A stretch of 64,000 nt of DNA from JASHPR01 sp963729365 (lineage in GTDB: Bacteria > Actinomycetota > Actinomycetes > Streptosporangiales > Streptosporangiaceae): positions 1 to 64,000 of the forward strand of contig CAVSNQ010000012.1 in the NCBI GenBank assembly GCA_963729365.1, given 5' to 3'. Both the position numbers and the translations under genes were made by a program. This document shows positions 42,423 through 51,689 of this stretch, piece by piece; the stretch's first letter is position 1, and every line of letters starts with the position of its first letter. The notes under the pieces were generated by a model. The model saw nothing but the letters and a program-made list of their open reading frames with translations. It did not search any database and had not been told where the DNA came from.

Positions 42423-44264
42423 CTAGCCGCGGAGGATGTCCAGGATCTGCTGGCCGTACCTGGCCAGCTTGGTCTCGCCGACCCCGTTCACCGTGGCCAG
42501 CTCGGCCAGCGTCGACGGTGACTGGGCCGCGATCTGGCGCAGGTGCGCGTCGTGGAAGATCACGTATGGGGGGACGCCCTGCTCCTTGGCCACGGCGGCG
42601 CGCCAGGCGCGGAGCTGCTCGAACATCGCCGCTGCGGGCCCGGACAGGTCGGCGGCGGCGGGCGCGGCGGCGCGGGCCGCCTTCGCGGACTTCGCCGGGG
42701 CGACCCGGGCCGGGTCGTCCCGCAGCAGCACCTGTCGCCCGCGGTAGAGCACCTCGTTGCTGGCCTCGGTCAGCACCAGCGTTCCGTAGTCGCCTTCGAC
42801 GGCCAGGAAGCCCTGGGCCAGCAGCTGGCGCACCACCCCGCGCCACTGGGTGTCGCGCAGCTCCGCGCCCTGGCCGAACACGCTCAGCGAGTCGTGGCCA
42901 TGCTGGATGACCTTGGGCGTCTGCTTGCCGGTCAGGATGTCGATGGCCTGGCCGGCGCCGAACTTCTGGTGCCGCTCACGGTCCAGCCGCCACACGGTCG
43001 ACAGCAGCTTCTGCGCGGCCATCGTGCCGTCCCAGGCCTGCGGCGGAGCCAGGCACGTGTCGCAGTTGCCGCACGTGCCGGCCTGCTCGCCGAAGTACCC
43101 GAGCAGCTGCCCGCGGCGGCACTCGATGGTCTCGCAGAGGGCCAGCATCGCGTCGAGGCGAGCACCAAGGCGCCGGCGGTGCGCGAGGTCACCCTCGGAG
43201 GACTCGATCAGCTTGCGCTGCAGCACGACGTCGGCCAGGCCATAGGCCATCCAGGCCGTGGCGGGCAGGCCGTCCCGTCCGGCCCGGCCGGTCTCCTGGT
43301 AGTAGCCCTCGACGGACCTGGGCAGGTCGAGGTGGGCGATGAATCGCACGTCGGGCTTGTCGATGCCCATGCCGAACGCGATGGTGGCCACCATCAGCAG
43401 GCCGTCCTCGCGCAGGAACCGGGCCTGGTTCGCGGACCGGGTGCCGGAGTCGAGTCCCGCGTGGTAGGGCAGCGCCCCGATCCCGTTGCGCACGAGAAAC
43501 TCCGCGGTCGCCTCCACCGATGCCCGCGACAGGCAGTAGACGATGCCTGCGTCGCCGGCGTGCTCGGCGCGGATCAGTTCGAGCAGCTGCCGCCGGGGCT
43601 CGTTCTTCGGCGCGATGCGGTACTGGATGTTCGGGCGGTCGAAGCTGGAAACGAAGTGGCGGGCGTCGGCCAGGTTCAGCCGGTCCGCGATCTCGGCCCG
43701 GGTGGCCTGGGTCGCGGTCGCGGTCAGCGCGATCCGGGGCACGGCGGGCCAGCGCTCATGAAGCACGGACAGGGCCAGGTAGTCGGGCCGGAAGTCGTGC
43801 CCCCACTGGGCCACGCAGTGCGCCTCGTCGATCGCGAACAGCGAGATCGCGCCGCGGTCCAGCAGCCGCAGCGTCGACTCGGTGCGCAGCCGTTCCGGTG
43901 CCAGGTAGAGCAGGTCGAGCCGTCCGGCGAGGAAGGCGGCCTCGACCTGACGGCGCTCCCCGGGATCCTGCGAGGAGTTGAGGAACCCGGCCCGGACACC
44001 CAGCGCGCGGAGCGCGTCCACCTGGTCCTGCATCAGCGCGATGAGCGGCGATACGACCACCCCGACGCCGTCCCGCAGCAGCGCCGGGATCTGGTAACAC
44101 AGGGACTTGCCCCCGCCGGTCGGCATCAGGACCAGCGCGTCACCGCCCGCGGCGACATGGTCGATGATCTCCTGCTGCTGGCCACGGAACGATTCGTAGC
44201 CGAACACCCGGCGCAGCACCGGCAGCGCCTCGGTCACGCCGAGGCCGGTTTCTGCTGATGCCAC
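42423..44264 (-). CDS. recQ: ATP-dependent DNA helicase RecQ
   Basis: 613 residues from GTG 44264. Walker A MPTGGGKSLCYQIPALL, DEAH box IDEAHCVAQWGHDFRPDY, motif III ALTATAT, motif VI QETGRAGRDGLPATAW, the RQC zinc site (C-RRGQLLGYFGE-C-GNC-DTC) and a C-terminal HRDC domain (MFEQLRAWRAAVAKEQGVPPYVIFHDAHLRQIA) are all in the usual order. It is a 3'-5' helicase in recombination and repair. Length matches full bacterial RecQ. Confidence 0.96.
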   Translation of the reverse strand: MASAETGLGVTEALPVLRRVFGYESFRGQQQEIIDHVAAGGDALVLMPTGGGKSLCYQIPALLRDGVGVVVSPLIALMQDQVDALRALGVRAGFLNSSQDPGERRQVEAAFLAGRLDLLYLAPERLRTESTLRLLDRGAISLFAIDEAHCVAQWGHDFRPDYLALSVLHERWPAVPRIALTATATQATRAEIADRLNLADARHFVSSFDRPNIQYRIAPKNEPRRQLLELIRAEHAGDAGIVYCLSRASVEATAEFLVRNGIGALPYHAGLDSGTRSANQARFLREDGLLMVATIAFGMGIDKPDVRFIAHLDLPRSVEGYYQETGRAGRDGLPATAWMAYGLADVVLQRKLIESSEGDLAHRRRLGARLDAMLALCETIECRRGQLLGYFGEQAGTCGNCDTCLAPPQAWDGTMAAQKLLSTVWRLDRERHQKFGAGQAIDILTGKQTPKVIQHGHDSLSVFGQGAELRDTQWRGVVRQLLAQGFLAVEGDYGTLVLTEASNEVLYRGRQVLLRDDPARVAPAKSAKAARAAAPAAADLSGPAAAMFEQLRAWRAAVAKEQGVPPYVIFHDAHLRQIAAQSPSTLAELATVNGVGETKLARYGQQILDILRG

Positions 44265-44307
44265 CGGGTCATTCTACGGAGACCGGGCGCTGGCGTTGAG
44301 CTGGCGG

Positions 44308-46554
44308 TCAGATGATCTTCCAGCCGCCGAAGACGTCCCCGGCGGTGTCCTGGTCGCCGTACTGGCGGCCGTTGGTCCCCGTCGCGTAGAGAGCTATCGC
44401 GCCGTCGCCGTCCACGACGGCGGCCAGGTCGCCAGCGAGGTGGCCGCCGAGCGCGGAATTGCCCGGGAACGGGCCGTCCGGCGCGTCCTGCCATTTGGAC
44501 CGTATTGACCCGCCGGTGGTCCGGACGTAGACCGACACCGTGGCGTTGGCGTTAGGGGCGGCTATTGGAGTGCCGGTCAGGCCGCCGTTGCTGGTCAGCC
44601 TGGTCGGGCCGGCGAGAGTGGCCCCCGGCCTCGACTGCTGGTAGCCGTACAGCTGCTTGTTGGTGCCGACCGCGTACACCGCGATGGTGTCGTCGGCGGT
44701 GACGATGGCCACCGGGCTGGCCGCCATGTGACCGCCCAGGTTGCGGCTCTTGGTGATCGGGCCGCCGACGGTGTTCTGCCAGAGGCCCTTCACGGCCCCG
44801 CCGGTCGTCCTGGCGTAGACCGAGAGGATGCCGTTGGCGGCCTGAACAACGGCCGGCGTGCCGGTCAGGTTACCGGTGGTGGTCAGCCGCTTCGGGCCGG
44901 TGAAGCGGCCGCCCGGGCTGGTCTGGTAGTAGCTGTACAGGTTCCCGTCGATGCCGATCACGTATACGGCGACCGTGCCCCGCTGGGTCGCGATCGCCGC
45001 CGGGCTGGCCTCGATGCGGCCGCCGAGGGTCGAGCGGGTGACCGCCCCGCCGACGGCGGACTGGCGGAGGACCGCGACCGCCCCCTTGGTGGTCTCCGCG
45101 TACACCGAGAGGGTGCCGTTGGCGGCCTGCACGGCCACCGGGGTGCCGGTCAGGTCGCTGGTGGTGGTCAGCTTCTTCGGGCCGGTGAAGCCGCCGCCCG
45201 GGCTGGTCTGATCGTAGGTAACGAGATTCCGGCTGCGGATCACGTAATCGGCGACGGTTCCGCTGCTGGCCAGCAGGGCCGGCTGCCCCGGATTGACCGG
45301 GCCTGGGGGCGTGAGCCTCACGTCCAGGTAGTCCTGGTCGACGTCGATGGTGTCGCCGCCGTAGGTCTCGTCCGCGCCGCCGCTGAACTGGTGGGCGCGG
45401 TCGTTGTCGGCCCAGTCGGCGGCGGGGATCGCCGGGTCGGTCGTGTTCGCCGCGCCGTTCCACAGGGCGTCCCAGATCACGTCCGGCATGGCGTCCGAGG
45501 TGAAGTTGGCGACGAGGTCGGTGACACCGGATGAGGAACTGCTGTAGACCCCGGACTTGTAGCCCTGGGCATGGAGTTCGGTGGTCCAGGCGGACAGGAA
45601 GGCCAGGGCGTTGCTCTTCTGGCTGGACGGATAGGCCTCCATGTCGTAGTAGATCGGGGTGCCGGGCCCGAAGCCGAGCGCGGCGGCCTGGGTGACCGCG
45701 TCCTCGGCGGCGGCGACCGCCTGGCTGGCCGGGGACGTGATCTGGCCGAACTCGGCCTGGACGCCGGCATAGGTGGGCAGGAAGTGCCACCCGGCCGCGG
45801 CCTGCTGCGCTACCCAGCTGGCGGTCAGGTCGGGCTGGGCGCAGGCCCGCTCGGCACCGCCGATGTAGATGCCCACCGCGCGGTAGGGGGACTTGCCCTT
45901 CCACGCGCTCATGTAGGCCGCACTCGGCGCCGTGCAGGCGTCGAAGCCCTCGCCGGTGTAGCTGGTCGCGCTGGCGGCCACATCCGCCGCCGCGGCGGCG
46001 GGCGCGGCCAGTTTCTGCGCCGCGCTGGCCCGGGCCTCGGCGGGCTGGCGCACGGCGGGCGCGCTGGCCGCGGGCACGGGCAGTGACGCGCTGGCCAGTA
46101 TCTGGGTCACCAGCGCCCGGTCGGTGTCATAGGTCGCCGTGACCCGGATCCCCGGGCTGACGACCGTGATCCGGCGGGCCGCCGGGTCCTCGGCCGCCGA
46201 GGCGGCGGGCACCGGCCCGGCCGCGGGCTGGACGAGGATCGCCTCGGTAGTTCCGAGCAGGCCGGTGGGGCAGGCCTGGTCCTGTCCCGGGTCTCCGAGG
46301 TAGATCGCGTGTACGTCGAATCGCACGCAGGTGGTGGACGTGGGCGACGTGCGGATGACCGGCCAGGCGGCCGGGACCGCGAAGCTATACCCCAGGTAGG
46401 TCACGGACTTCGTGGCGCCCGGCGAACCCGACGAAGCCGACGCGGCGGCCGGTGAAGCGGCCGCGAGCGCGCCCGCGGAACTCAGTGCGAAGGCCGTCGC
46501 CACGGCGCTGGCCACCAGACCCCACCGGGCCATGCCCGCGCTCAGCTGAATCAT
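44308..46554 (-). CDS. secreted DUF1906 (Rv2525c/GH25-like) protein with lectin-like propeller
   Basis: About 748 residues from ATG 46554. A Sec signal covers residues 8-34 or so. Residues about 205-420 are the DUF1906 domain: GFDACTAPSAAYMSAWKGKSPYRAVGIYIGG, GTPIYYDMEAYP, SGVYSSSSSG, DNDRAHQFSGG and IDVDQDYLDV, a TIM barrel related to GH25-type cell-wall hydrolases. The remainder is about seven 45-residue blades with the repeated TSPGGxFTGPKxLTTTxxLTGTPxAVQAANGxLSVYAxTTxGA pattern, a fucolectin or PLL-like propeller for glycan binding. It probably acts on or binds the cell wall. The 46576-46861 interval upstream holds no gene I can support. Confidence 0.88.
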   Translation of the reverse strand: MIQLSAGMARWGLVASAVATAFALSSAGALAAASPAAASASSGSPGATKSVTYLGYSFAVPAAWPVIRTSPTSTTCVRFDVHAIYLGDPGQDQACPTGLLGTTEAILVQPAAGPVPAASAAEDPAARRITVVSPGIRVTATYDTDRALVTQILASASLPVPAASAPAVRQPAEARASAAQKLAAPAAAAADVAASATSYTGEGFDACTAPSAAYMSAWKGKSPYRAVGIYIGGAERACAQPDLTASWVAQQAAAGWHFLPTYAGVQAEFGQITSPASQAVAAAEDAVTQAAALGFGPGTPIYYDMEAYPSSQKSNALAFLSAWTTELHAQGYKSGVYSSSSSGVTDLVANFTSDAMPDVIWDALWNGAANTTDPAIPAADWADNDRAHQFSGGADETYGGDTIDVDQDYLDVRLTPPGPVNPGQPALLASSGTVADYVIRSRNLVTYDQTSPGGGFTGPKKLTTTSDLTGTPVAVQAANGTLSVYAETTKGAVAVLRQSAVGGAVTRSTLGGRIEASPAAIATQRGTVAVYVIGIDGNLYSYYQTSPGGRFTGPKRLTTTGNLTGTPAVVQAANGILSVYARTTGGAVKGLWQNTVGGPITKSRNLGGHMAASPVAIVTADDTIAVYAVGTNKQLYGYQQSRPGATLAGPTRLTSNGGLTGTPIAAPNANATVSVYVRTTGGSIRSKWQDAPDGPFPGNSALGGHLAGDLAAVVDGDGAIALYATGTNGRQYGDQDTAGDVFGGWKII

Positions 46555-46861
46555 TGCCCCACTTCCCGAGCACAACGGGTGCTACTGGCGAATGCCCGGC
46601 CGCAGCCTCGGGCGGGTCGAGCTGGACGGCGGGACACTGCAGCGTATCGGGCCGCCTCGGGGGGAAGCGGCTATTTAGCCATATCCGCTGATGAACTCGG
46701 AGCTATGCACTCCGCGCCGCGCCCGCGTTCCCGCCGCGCCCCCGGAGTGATTCGTGTGCACCAATGGCTGCCCCGCGGCCTGTAGCAGATTCAGCCGGAA
46801 CCTCATCCGGCATCCGCGACGGGTCGCCCGCCGGACCAAGAATGGCGAGTGCCGGCTTCGG

Positions 46862-48245
46862 CTAGGCGTCCTTCTCGCCCAGCTGGAGCCGCCGCTCGGT
46901 GACCGCGACAGCGAGCTCGACCCGCGAGGAACACGAGGTCTTCCGGAATAGCCGGGTCAGGTACGCCTCGACGGTCTTGACGCTGATGTTGAGAGTATGG
47001 GCGATCTGCTGATTCGAGCGGCCTTCGTGCACGAGCAGGGCCACGCTGCGTTCGCGCGCGGTCAGCGGGGCCGGGCCCTGGGCGGCAGCATGGCCCGCCC
47101 GCTGAAATGCCGGGCGTGGTACCGGAAGCCCGGCACCGCGCATGGCCTCCGCCACCGCCCGGGCCCTGGCGGTGGCGCCGACGCGTTCCCAGGCGGCGTG
47201 CGCGGCAGCCAGGGTCGTGGCCGGGTCATCGCCGATGCGGCCGCGCACGGTGAGCGCTTCGGCGGCCAGCATCCGGGCGTCTTCGGCCTCCGCTATCTGC
47301 TGCGCGCGCTCGGCCGGGGCCGGGTCCCGGGTCGCATACGCCTGGACGAGCCCGGTGAGGATCTCGTTGATCGGCGCGGCCTGGTCGAGGTCGGCCAGGG
47401 CCGCCGCGGCGAAGGAGACCACGTCCTGGTCACCGCGGCCGAAGGCGATCTCCGCCATCCGGTGCAGGACGAGCGGCAGCGCGGTCCGGTACACGCTGCG
47501 CGTGCCGACGTCGCAGACATCCGCGAGGCGGCGCAGGGCATCACCGGGACGTCCCTGGTCAGCGTCCAGGCCTGCGGGCCCATGCGCTCATCTCGGCCGG
47601 TGCCGCGGCATGGAGCCGCTTGACCAGCTGGCCGCCTTCGCCGGGCACGCCGAGGCCGCGCAGCAACTCCATGCGCAGCGCGGCGACGGTCCCGGCCAGG
47701 GAAGGCGGGAACGCGCTCCCCTCTTTCCCGTCCAGCGCGGCGGCCCCGGCCAGCGCGGCCGGCCAGTCTCCGCCCAGCCAGTGGCACACGACCTCGGTGA
47801 ACTGCCAGAACGGCTCGGCGAGCAGGGGGGTCGCGTAGTAACAGGTCTTTCTCGCCTGGGCCAGATCCGCCCGGGCCTGACCTAACAGGCCGAATACCGA
47901 GCGGCAGGCGGATGACGCGGTCAGCGCCCAGACCAGAGCCGCCGGCTCGTCACCGGCCGCCGCTCGCTGCCGGTCCAGCGTCGCCAAGCACTCGCTCACC
48001 CGCCCGAGACGCAACGCCGCCTGGGCCGCCTGGCTCAGCGCGGCTACCCGCGCCACCGGGCGCTCAGATCCGTCGGACAGCACGGCCAGCCAGGGTGTCT
48101 CCAAGGACGGAACCTGATCGGCTCTCGGCTGCAGCCGTGCTCTGGCCAGGCGCTCGGCGACCGAGTCCGCCCCGCCGGACGCCTGCCCACCGTGGGCCGC
48201 GCCTGGGCCAGGGGCTTGACCGTTGCCGGGGTCCGGATAAGCCAT
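46862..48245 (-). pseudogene. LuxR-type regulator interrupted by a frameshift
   Basis: Two minus-strand frames make one protein. The first (48245-47559, 228 residues) is a helical TPR-like N-terminal half ending ...LHAAAPAEMSAWARRPGR. The second ends at 46862 with a LuxR HTH (LTARERSVALLVHEGRSNQQIAHTLNISVKTVEAYLTRLFRKTSC). Upstream of its first possible start (GTG 47494) the second frame stays open for another 90 bases and reads DADQGRPGDALRRLADVCDVGTRSVY, natural-looking protein that picks up where the first frame loses sense. A one-base indel near 47565-47590 fits best; two coupled genes are possible. No NTPase domain is present. Confidence 0.65.
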
Positions 48246-48246
48246 A

Positions 48247-48261
48247 TAAGTAGTTTACTTA
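48247..48261. promoter_or_regulatory. inverted repeat at the LuxR gene start
   Basis: TAAGTA-GTT-TACTTA, a perfect 6-bp inverted repeat, lies one base upstream of the LuxR-type start codon (48245) in an otherwise GC-rich area. It could be an operator or a -10-containing promoter element. The rest of the 48262-48608 interval shows no gene. Confidence 0.5.
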
Positions 48262-48608
48262 CCGCTGGGCCACGTCAAGGGTTATCCCTACTGGGATTGC
48301 ATGAGCGGTTCCGGCAGACTCTCCGTGAATGGCCGGGAACGCCAGCCGGGTGGGCGGTTGGCCCTTTCTGCCGGGTCGGTGCCGGTTGGCACCGCCTCGC
48401 TCTGCGGGCTGGCCAGGCCCGGCAGGGGGGGTCGGTGCCTGGCCGTCCGCCGTGGCCTGCTGCTGAGCCTCTCCCCTTGGTGTCGCCGATCGGTTACCTT
48501 CTGCTAGCGCATCGATCCAAATCGGTCGTGCCCGATGGCGCGACGGTTGGCGCGAATGACTGCGGAAGTGGGACAATGCCGTGATCCGGCCTTCCGAGAA
48601 GGACTCAC

Positions 48609-49517
48609 ATGACCACTCGTCAGCCTGAGAGCAGTGCGGCTGTCCGGGACATGATCGCGTCATCAGGCGCCGGCGGCCCCACCGCGCTGCGCATCATGCT
48701 GGGCGCGCAGCTCCGCCGCCTGCGTGAGGCCAAGCGGATCACCCTTGAGGACGCCGGATACGCCATCCGCGCATCGGGTTCGAAGATGAGCCGCCTGGAG
48801 ACCGGTCGCGTCGGCTTCAAGAGCCGGGACATCGCGGACCTGCTCTCCCTCTACGGCGTCATGGACGAGCAGGAGCGGGAGGCCCTGCAGGAGCTGGCCC
48901 GCCAGGCCAGCGCGATGGGCTGGTGGCACGACTACGCCGACATCATGCCGGCCTGGTTCGAGCCATACGTGGGCCTCGAGGAGGCCGCCAGCTCGATCCG
49001 CTGCTACGAGACGCAGTGCGTGCCCGAGCTGCTGCAGACCGCTGACTATGCCCGCGCGATCGCGATTCTCGCCCATCCGGGCGGGTCCGCCGACGAGATC
49101 GAGCGGCGGGTCAGCCTGCGGATGGCCCGCCAGGCCGTGCTCACCCGCCCCACGTCGGCGCACCTGTGGCTGGTGCTGGACGAGGCGGCGCTGCGGCGGC
49201 CCGTCGGCCCGCCCGAGGTCATGCGCGGTCAGCTCCAGCACCTCATCGAGGTGGCCGAACGGCCGAACGTCAGCCTGCAGGTCATCCCGCTGACGACGGG
49301 CGGGCAGGCCGCGGCGGGAGGGCCGTTCACCGTCTTGCGCTTCAGCGAGCCTGACCTGCCCGACGTTGTCTACCTAGAGCAGCTCACCAGCGCTCTCTAC
49401 CTGGACAAGCGGGAGACCGTCGACCATTACCTGGCCGTGCTCGAGCGTTTGTGCGTCGAGGCCCTGCCCACGTCGGGCAGCCTGAAGATGATCAGCGACC
49501 TGCTGCAAGAGGACTGA
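48609..49517 (+). CDS. XRE-family regulator with DUF5753 domain
   Basis: 302 residues. The N-terminal HTH is LGAQLRRLREAKRITLEDAGYAIRASGSKMSRLETGRVGFKSRDIADLLSLYGV. The remainder is the DUF5753 domain (WWHDYADIMPAWFEPYVGLEEAASSIRCYETQCVPELLQTADYARAI ... NVSLQVIPL ... FTVLRFSEPDLPDVVYLEQLTSALYLDKRETVDHY). Hundreds of such regulators exist in streptomycetes, usually next to a small DUF397 gene with which they form a TA-like pair; none is recognisable here. A classic terminator follows. Confidence 0.92.
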   Translation: MTTRQPESSAAVRDMIASSGAGGPTALRIMLGAQLRRLREAKRITLEDAGYAIRASGSKMSRLETGRVGFKSRDIADLLSLYGVMDEQEREALQELARQASAMGWWHDYADIMPAWFEPYVGLEEAASSIRCYETQCVPELLQTADYARAIAILAHPGGSADEIERRVSLRMARQAVLTRPTSAHLWLVLDEAALRRPVGPPEVMRGQLQHLIEVAERPNVSLQVIPLTTGGQAAAGGPFTVLRFSEPDLPDVVYLEQLTSALYLDKRETVDHYLAVLERLCVEALPTSGSLKMISDLLQED

Positions 49518-49541
49518 GGCCGCCGCCGCGGCCTCAATTTT
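49515..49541 (+). terminator. rho-independent terminator after the XRE gene
   Basis: A 9-bp stem TGAGGCCGC/GCGGCCTCA (49515-49523 with 49528-49536), loop CGCC, is followed by AATTTTCCC with a T-run. It overlaps the stop codon. Confidence 0.85.
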
Positions 49542-50151
49542 CCCGGGCCTTAACGCAACGCTTAGTGGCGGATGCGGGCCAATATCGCATCAACGACGCC
49601 TAAACCGGCCGCCGGGTTCGGAATCGCCGCCCAACCCGCGCGACGTCACGGGAAAGCGCCTGATCCGGCCGTGAGCGGCGGCGAGCGAGCGACGGTATAG
49701 GCGATGGCGCGCGGTGATGGCGTTACTGGGACAATGGCGCAGACTGCGAGGCCAGAAAGGACCGGAAAGAATCTCCGGTGAAGCGCATGGTAAAGAGGGG
49801 CGCTAGGTCTCGCCGGCCTAGTTCCAAAACATGAGGGGGAGTTCGCGCACTGATACGCTGAAGAGCCTTTTCCGGAGCGGATGGCTTGTCCCGGTCTCTT
49901 GCCAGGCCGCATGTTCGTAGCCGTGGACGGCGTTACCCAAAAATCTCACCATTTACGAATTGGAAAGCCTTGAGGTACTCGCCAGTGAGCACTACGAGCG
50001 GATCTTCCCGCCAAGTGCCCGGGAAGAGCGCGTTAGCCGCTACTTCACCAGGGTGGTCAGGAACTCCTGCCCCGACATCATCCCCAGTCGGCCCGATCGG
50101 GCGGGATGGCCGGGAAGAGGTCTCGCGGCGTGAACCGTCGGCGAGAAAGCG
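49542..50151. other. intergenic interval with a possible gene fragment
   Basis: Apart from the fragment at 49939-50133 (listed separately), short frames on both strands here have no convincing start or family signal. GC content drops locally around 49780-49960. Confidence 0.4.
49939..50133 (+). pseudogene. orphan coding fragment of unknown family
   Basis: The frame ending at TGA 50131-50133 reads NLTIYELESLEVLASEHYER, then IFPPSAREERVSRYFTRVVRN and SCPDIIPSRPDR. This has the amino acid mix of a real helical protein, unlike the Arg/Pro/Ala shadows nearby. There is no ATG or GTG before the in-frame stop at 49918-49920; only a TTG at 49960 could start it. It may be the tail of a gene whose front has been lost, or a short TTG-started gene. 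Confidence 0.35.
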
Positions 50152-50883
50152 ATGAACCGGCCGGTTCACATCTCCATTCGCGATGACCTCAGGACGCGGC
50201 TCGATACCGGTGAATGGGGTCCGGGGCAGCGACTGCCATCCGAGACCGAGCTCGCAGCCCGGTACGGCGTCGCGCGCATGACGATCCGGCAAGCGGTCGG
50301 AGCCCTGGCTTCCGAGGGAGTCGTCGTCCGCCGGCAGGGCCTGGGGACCTTCGCGGCCGACGGGCGCCCGACCAGGACCACGGACCTGCTGCTGAGCTTT
50401 ACCGAAGAGATGCACAGCCAGGGCCGTGACGTCCAGACCAAACTGATCAACGCGGCAATCGAGCAGCCGCCGGCGGACGCCCGCGAAGCGCTGCAACTCG
50501 GAGAGTCTGCCGCAGCCGTGACGGTCCGGCGGGTGCGGCTGGTGGACGGCTGCCCGATCGTCGTCCAGAATTCATGGCTGCCTTATGCGCACTTCGCGGG
50601 CCTGGACGCCGATCCCCTGCTGAACGGCTCGCTGTACGCGATGCTCGAGGCGCGCTACGGGGTGCGCATCGTGCGCGCGAAGCAGGCAGTCACCGCCGCG
50701 GCCGCCGGCGAAGCCGATGCGTCGGCACTCGACCTCAAGCCCGACGAGCCGGTGCTCAGGATCGCCAGGACCACGTATGACAGCTCGAACCTCGTCGTCG
50801 AATATGCAATCAGCGCCATGCGCCCCGGCTACCCCATGGAGACGGTCATGGAACGCAAACCGGCGCCGGACGGCCTGGCGTAG
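50152..50883 (+). CDS. GntR/HutC-type transcriptional regulator with UTRA domain
   Basis: 243 residues. The winged helix is ISIRDDLRTRLDTGEWGPGQRLPSETELAARYGVARMTIRQAVGALASEGVVVRRQGLGTFAA, the standard GntR N-terminus. The C-terminal UTRA domain (TDLLLSFTEEMHSQGRDVQTKLI ... VRRVRLVDGCPIVVQNSWLPYAHFAGL ... LRIARTTYDSSNLVVEYAISAMRPGYPME) binds small effectors, often sugar phosphates or amino acid derivatives. No adjacent target operon on its strand; it may act on the divergent or distant genes. Confidence 0.93.
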   Translation: MNRPVHISIRDDLRTRLDTGEWGPGQRLPSETELAARYGVARMTIRQAVGALASEGVVVRRQGLGTFAADGRPTRTTDLLLSFTEEMHSQGRDVQTKLINAAIEQPPADAREALQLGESAAAVTVRRVRLVDGCPIVVQNSWLPYAHFAGLDADPLLNGSLYAMLEARYGVRIVRAKQAVTAAAAGEADASALDLKPDEPVLRIARTTYDSSNLVVEYAISAMRPGYPMETVMERKPAPDGLA

Positions 50884-50897
50884 GTCGTCCGGCGCCG
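50861..50897 (+). terminator. hairpin terminator of the GntR gene
   Basis: A 12-bp perfect stem, CGGCGCCGGACG (50861-50872) with CGTCCGGCGCCG (50886-50897), spans the TAG stop. It lies between the GntR gene and the convergent minus-strand locus, which ends at 50935, so it may work in both directions. Confidence 0.7.
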
Positions 50898-50934
50898 TGG
50901 AGTTCGATCAGCTCAGCCCGCCCGGGGCGGCGAA

Positions 50935-51609
50935 TCAGGGCTCTTGAGCCGCGGTGATTGGTGTCGCAAGAGTCTTGCCGATGAGCTTCATTTCGGCCTG
51001 GACGGCGGCGGTGTCAGCCTCGACCCGGGTGTTGAAGGACCGCAGCTGGGTGAGTGAGGTCGACCGTGCCTGCTGGGCGGTCAGCGTGGCTAGGGCCTGG
51101 TTATCCCGCACTGCCGCATTAGCTATGACCGTGGCCTGGGGCGAGAGCAGGATCGCGGCCCCTGGCGTGGAGCCGCCGCTAGTGAAAGCGATCGTGATCA
51201 GATTAATGGCGTTGGCATAGTTCTGGGGTGTGTACGCGACCCCGGCCAGACTGTTGTCGAGCGCCCGCTCCGCCGCAACCTCCGAGGTAAGGGCCGCTTC
51301 GGCCGCAGCGAGATGATGCCCTTCGTTGGTGCGGTAGGCGGCCATGTCAGCGGCCAGCAGCTTGCTGGCCGGGTTCACGATTCCGTTGAACTCGCTGATC
51401 ACCATCTGCTGGGTATTGCAGGGTATGCCCGATGGGGACATGCTGGGCTCGCAGCTGTTGACGGCGAGCGCGGTCTTGTGACGCGCGCCGGCTCCTGCGG
51501 CGTAGAAGAGGCCCGCGAGCACCAAGATAACGGACAGGATGGAAATAGCCACGACTAGAAAGCCGCCAAGCCTCTCCGGCTCGTAGTCATCGGCGTATGT
51601 CTCGCTCAT
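50935..51609 (-). CDS. single-TM protein with extracellular helical domain (last gene of the FtsK/WXG-like locus)
   Basis: 224 residues. The cytoplasmic N-terminus is short and acidic (SETYADDYEPERLGG), followed by one TM helix at about 16-40 and an outside domain of about 180 residues. Two Cys (near 53 and 64, SCEPSMSPSGIPC) could form a disulfide. The rest is Ala/Thr-rich helix (QQARSTSLTQLRSFNTRVEADTAAVQAEMKLIGKTL). Family not recognised. It has a GAGGG site and sits 80 bases after the ferric-reductase-like gene on the same strand. Confidence 0.7.
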   Translation of the reverse strand: MSETYADDYEPERLGGFLVVAISILSVILVLAGLFYAAGAGARHKTALAVNSCEPSMSPSGIPCNTQQMVISEFNGIVNPASKLLAADMAAYRTNEGHHLAAAEAALTSEVAAERALDNSLAGVAYTPQNYANAINLITIAFTSGGSTPGAAILLSPQATVIANAAVRDNQALATLTAQQARSTSLTQLRSFNTRVEADTAAVQAEMKLIGKTLATPITAAQEP

Positions 51610-51689
51610 AAGATCCCTCTGCTAACCCGTCTCGCTGGCCGGGCGGCGGCTTCGGACTGCCGCCCGGCCAGGCGATGACGACCGGCGTG

